DNA from: Lepeophtheirus salmonis
Lineage: Eukaryota; Arthropoda; Copepoda; Siphonostomatoida; Caligidae
Assembly: GCF_016086655.4 (NCBI RefSeq)
Contig: NC_052139.2
Location: forward strand, 3,162,001 to 3,226,000
Reading direction: 5' to 3'
DNA length: 64,000 bases
Shown here: one piece after another, positions 59,836 to 64,000 of the stretch
How positions within the stretch are numbered: the stretch's first letter is position 1
Layout of the letters: each line of letters starts with the position of its first letter
Position numbers and translations under genes: made by a program
The notes under the pieces: generated by a model
What the model was told of the DNA's origin: nothing
Seen by the model: the letters and a program-made list of their open reading frames with translations, nothing else
Databases searched by the model: none

Positions 59836-60849
59836 GCTCAGGCAAACAATTATATATAATATTAATTTTGTTGAAATACTATTGTTAATTAATAAAGTAC
59901 ATCTTGTTGAAAGTTTTAAACTCAAAGTGTTCATATTTTAATGGAACACTCGGTAGTATTTAAACGAAATGTATTCTTGTGCCTATCCATCTGTTTTAGT
60001 ACTTATAATAGCTGTATTTGACATGAGGGGCAACCAATTATTTCAATAATGTGGAGTTGTTAAAAATGAAGGAACGGAAAGTGCTGATTTTTTTTAAGTC
60101 TGTCGAAAGTTCAGCTTTAAAAATTCCCGTTTACTTTGGTAGGAACAAGGAATATAAAACATATCACACCTAAACAATTTGACCGATATATCACAAAATT
60201 TTAAAATTCTGTTAATTGATAAACCTAAAAGCGATAATTTGAACGACTTACTCCTTTATGATGGCCTTTTTGAGGAAAACTACCTAAACAAGAATAGCCG
60301 AATATTATAAAAACAAATTAAAAGTTAATATGATATCAAATAAGTTTGTAATGTCAATTAAGTTGGATCCAATTTAATAAAAATATACCTTTGAGATCAT
60401 TTGTGGGCGAGGGTAACAATGATTCAAGTAGAAAATGTTTACTATTTATAGGTAAGTACTGTAAAAATGACAATCTAGTACTTACAATTTTTTTTTTTTT
60501 TAGTAAAAATAAAATAGCTACACCCTAATGTTTATATTTTATATATTATCAGCTCATAAAGACCCCTTAATTCCGACACTCTTCTTCCTACTCCTCTCTC
60601 GAATAGAAAGAAACTATTTAAATCAAACAGAAGTATCCTAACATATTATTATAAAATTAATAATCCATTGTATAAACACTTCATCCGTAAATCTACGTAG
60701 ATATTTTAGCACTTTATGTAGCCATCATATATGTTTGAAAAGGGGGGAAATTTAGATATTTTTTGATTTATAATTCTAGGGATTTTATGAAAAAGATTTG
60801 TAAAGTTCGGAATATTTATTCCAAACTTTGAAATACTCGCTGTAAAGTG
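59836..60849. other. Non-coding AT-rich DNA
   Basis: Poly-T near 60489-60502. No gene supported. Confidence 0.5.
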
Positions 60850-61165
60850 AGAAACCCCTAAACTTGCCGTAGCATGACTAAATTACGAAAAATGTGGTTT
60901 TTATTGAATCAAGAAAAGACAACTCAAAACTGATTAGTGATATACTGAAATGGATATTAAGCTATATTTTTTATTTAATATGTCCTAATTCACAAACAAT
61001 AACAGTCTCAACACACCGACAAAACGATTGACAGTTATTCAGGATGAAGGTCGTGAATACGGCGTACGATGTTTCAATGATAAGAGGAGGTTGCACACTT
61101 ATTGCCTTTTGCGTTGTTTTTCCAATATGTTTACACTTAGAGACATGGGGTAAAAGCAAAACTTG
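60850..61165 (-). mobile_element. Short internally deleted mariner, third relative of the 26/44-kb family
   Basis: Reverse-strand reading 61159-60971: PHVSKCKHIGKTTQKAIS (N-terminus, parallel to the HVSK/HVSM starts of the 44- and 26-kb copies), then immediately NNCQSFCRCVETVIVCELGH and IK, the mariner tail (CQSFR.R.EAVI..GGHI). A block CTAAACTTGCCGTAGC at 60859-60874 resembles the ACTTGCAGTAGC terminal repeat of the 44-kb copy. The deletion here is larger than in the other two. Confidence 0.6.
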
Positions 61166-61583
61166 TTAATTTTTTTGTCAGATGAGGTTTGATTGCAAAA
61201 TTAATGATTGTATACAACGTGAAAAATAAGTTGATTTTTTGATGGGAACATTGAAAGAAGGGATGGTTCTAGCTAGAAAATGTTTAAAAGAATCCTAGCT
61301 CATTCAATACGAAATCATGCTAAGGACTTCCTACACTGAACCTTATAATATAGTTGCAAAACCTTGTGTTAAGCCCTTGATAATTTAAGAGAGACATGTA
61401 TCCATAACATGTAAATATATAAATGATAATTTGAATTTTTATTTATATAACAGAAATTAAGTTTTTCAATATATATTTATTGTATCATTGAACCTTTCAT
61501 AAAAAAGTATAAAATTACAAAGAAACTTTAAATTATATTGTAGTTAACCAATATCGTCACTTTGTTTAAATATTTGATAGTAG
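61166..61583. other. Non-coding AT-rich DNA
   Basis: No feature recognised. Confidence 0.45.
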
Positions 61584-62015
61584 ATATATGTTCATTGTCT
61601 AATAAGAAATAATGGAGTTAGTTTTTCTCAAGGTGACACTGTAGTTTTATGGACAGAAGTTACTAACAACTCAATTATCTTAAAAGCTTCATACCTATTC
61701 TTTTCAAAAATAAGACATTTTGATATGCATATTGCATGTGTTACGTATAGTGACGTACTTTGGAAGGCGTGTATTCATTTGAGCAACATTTATTTCAGCG
61801 AGGGGCATCTTAGCAACATAAATTACGTCATTATTAAACGTCATCACCCACCAGAGTCCGAGTGGTGTTCAAAATCAAATGGGGGAAATATCAAAGGAGC
61901 AACTGAGGCTCTTATCGGATTTCGTTTTAACTCCGTAAGCTTATCTGGAGGTATGAATTTACAAAACATATTGCGTGGTATGACATTCAAACCCTTCGAT
62001 CGGTGGGCCCTCTAG
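61584..62015 (+). other. Unexplained 144-codon open stretch
   Basis: The frame stays open from just after TAG 61581-61583 to the stop at 62013-62015. First ATG in frame is 61725 (96 codons to stop). Text includes GVSFSQGDTVVLWTEVTNNS, RHHPPESEWCSKSNGGNIKG and LIGFRFNSVSLSGGMNLQNI, with mixed composition unlike the AT-driven frames nearby. No family recognised, no splice or promoter context seen. It could be an exon, a piece of an unrecognised element or chance. Confidence 0.3.
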
Positions 62016-63536
62016 GAGTAGAATCTTTTAAAAAAGGATGTTCATTCTCCAATCATTTTCGTTGTCCAATGTTATGTCAGTTAACCTTCTATAAATGAAC
62101 AATTTTTGACTTTATTCAAAATTATTTTACTCGTATTTAGTTCTTTTTAGGAGAAGGCTTCACGGGAGTTGGGGTGGATATTTTTGGGTGCTCTTTCATC
62201 ACTCTGCTAGCTTCATTGAATGCAGAAATACTCAGCACCTTCTTTTTTGTTATTGACGAATTTATAAAGGAGACAAGTTTTACCATTATATTTTGGATCC
62301 TTCAAAAATACAGAGAATAAAAAAAGTAAGCAAAATATACCTGTGCTTTTAAGCAAAAAATTATATGTTCTGTCTGGAGCAATTTTCTTTGTAGCCTCAG
62401 ACACAACAGTAAAGACTAGAAGTAAAGTTCGAACCTATAATTTATAAACATAAAAAAGACTGCTAATTTTTCATACGGCAAAATCTCCAAGGGACAAATA
62501 AGTATGCAAAAAAATTGACCAGCTATGAATTTCATCAAGCAATGTAAATAATGTTTATTTTTGTCGAATTTTTGCAGCTTTTTAAAAAAAATACATGACA
62601 TAAGTTGGTTGACAAAATAAATAGTCTATTTATTTGAATAAAAAATAATATTCTTAAATGTTTTACTGAGAGAGTCTTTTATTTGAATCTCTTTATATAG
62701 TATACTTCTATACATAAATATGTATGTATACACATTAAAAAAACAAACTGAATGCCTCTAACTGAGAGTGGTAAATTAAATTATGTACATAGACACTACA
62801 TGCTACAACGGAGTGTGTATGTATGAGTGTAATTCAAATAGTCTTATACAAATGTATACATATATACAACTTTTACATATGTAAGATAAACAAGAACATT
62901 AGCATTTTTAATACATTTAGCAGCGTCTTTATTTTTTGTTTTCCTCTTTTTTTCCAATCCTTTATCACATTCTTCCTTTATTCAAGGAAAGAAAAAGAGC
63001 AGGGTAAGATTTTTTTTTCTATCCCTTTCAGAAAGAGAGAGAGAGAGAATTATTATATTATTATTTTATATGAAAACTTTTTTTTTAATGGAGTAAACTT
63101 AATTAAAATACTTGTTATAGCACGTATATTATGAAAATATCTACGAATTTTCCTTCCCCCCCCCCTTTATTCTTTTTATTAATGAAATAAGTTTTTCAAT
63201 AATCATAAATTATGCCTCTTAAGATAGTTGGAAGTATAAGTAAAATAGATTAAATTGAGTCCTGCATTATATATGATTTTCCTTCTTCATACAAAAGAGC
63301 TGCTGTAGTTTGTTACATATAAAGATGGTGTACAAGTTGGGATAATCTGCACAAGTTTCAAATTCTTCATTTTGATTAATCTAACAACATTGAAAGTTTC
63401 ATTTATTTTTGATATATTCAAATTACGTCATTATATGTCAAATATATAGCATATGAACAATAACTATTCATCCTAATATCATATTAAATGGAATTAAAAT
63501 ATACCATCACATAATATCATAAATATTATTTTTCTA
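62016..63536. other. Non-coding AT-rich DNA
   Basis: A (GA)n run at 63035-63049 and a poly-C run at 63156-63166. The open stretch 62823-63134 is AT-driven. No gene supported. Confidence 0.5.
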
Positions 63537-63690
63537 CCAAATGTCCCAAATTATAGTTCGACGAAATATCCGTTTGGCAAATTGTCCTACGGCAATGGAT
63601 ACATTCAAAAAAATTGTCCTTCGGCAAAATCTCCGTTTGGTAAGTTGTCATTACGCAAAAAAGTTTTCGGACAATTGTCCTAGAACCATT
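63537..63690. repeat. Degenerate ~15-bp tandem motif (second locus)
   Basis: Units such as CGTTTGGCAAATTGTCC, CTTCGGCAAAATCTCCG and CGTTTGGTAAGTTGTC, closing with CAATTGTCCTAGAA, as at 7918-7999. The 80-codon reverse frame over this region is created by the repeat. Confidence 0.75.
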
Positions 63691-64000
63691 AATGAATAAT
63701 ACAAAAGTGATATGAAAAATTTCCAAAGTCAACGTGAAGAGGGTATTCATTCCCAATAGAAGCTTCACTCATCTATCTAGCTTTTGTTGACAGATAATCT
63801 AACGAGTTTCAGCCACTTTGGACACTAAGTTGTTATGTAAAAGTCGTATGAATGAGTAAAAGTGAGTGTTTTTGTGAAAATGGACAAACTCAAAATAATG
63901 ACTTATAAAGTGACGAATACAATCTTTTGATCAAATCGGGTATCGAACTATCATCGCTCGCCGGGAAAAATGGGTAGAGTTACAAGGAGACCAAATTGAG
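63691..64000. other. Non-coding end of window
   Basis: No feature recognised. The last 60 bases are less AT-rich but too short to interpret. Confidence 0.4.

Noticed and set aside
62016..64000. tRNA or other structured RNA genes
   Set aside because: I looked through the window for a GGTTCGAAT-type T-loop paired with a cloverleaf and found none. Isolated GTTCGA words (for example near 20394 and 62427) lack flanking stems.
1..64000. Prokaryotic features (operons, ribosome binding sites, CRISPR, terminators)
   Set aside because: The content is clearly animal: LINEs with RNase H, mariners, TTAA and TA MITEs, with no dense coding. Repeats present are not regularly spaced arrays.

Overview
This is a strongly AT-rich eukaryotic (animal) sequence made almost entirely of decayed transposable elements and unique-looking non-coding DNA. 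I find no intact host protein gene, tRNA, rRNA or CRISPR. Frequent poly-A/poly-T and (TA)n tracts, the many mariner remnants, a LINE with RNase H, an L1/Tx1-like LINE and two large arthropod families of uncharacterised proteins point to an arthropod. The mariner variants resemble ones I associate with caligid copepods (sea lice, Lepeophtheirus/Caligus). That placement is inference from memory, not a search.

Layout. 1-18 kb: non-coding DNA with mariner scraps (2.7, 7.0, 8.5, 9.1-9.9, 11.4, 12.5, possibly 15.9 kb) and a 736-bp foldback element (13.4-14.1 kb). 18.1-25.2 kb: retrotransposon block, with an L1/Tx1-like LINE that appears to lack its endonuclease (18.16-21.27 kb), a Jockey/I-type LINE fragment with RNase H (22.56-23.72 kb) and a weak integrase-like LTR fragment (to 25.2 kb). 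26-45 kb: more internally deleted mariners (26.3, 31.0, 32.85, 34.9, 38.9, 44.4 kb), a perfectly bounded hairpin MITE (29.52-29.80 kb) and a piggyBac-like MITE with TTAA on both sides (36.05-36.47 kb). 46.2-50.7 kb: two uncharacterised arthropod protein families in decayed form. The second lies inside what I read as a complete 2.6-kb DNA transposon with terminal inverted repeats of about 120 bp. 54-56 kb: local repeats, a 21-bp minisatellite that reads as a heptad, and a mariner whose 5' end matches the MITE at 29.5 kb. 59-61 kb: two more deleted mariners. 61.6-62.0 kb: an unexplained 144-codon open stretch.

Themes. (1) Most recognisable mariner copies keep the N-terminal DNA-binding part and the C-terminus but have lost much or all of the DDE/D catalytic core. 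In two groups the junction is shared between copies, suggesting amplified non-autonomous lineages. (2) The 48.0-50.7 kb unit links a protein family usually annotated only as uncharacterised to a candidate DNA transposon structure. (3) The 29.5-kb MITE can be linked by sequence to the 5' end of a transposase-bearing relative in the same window.
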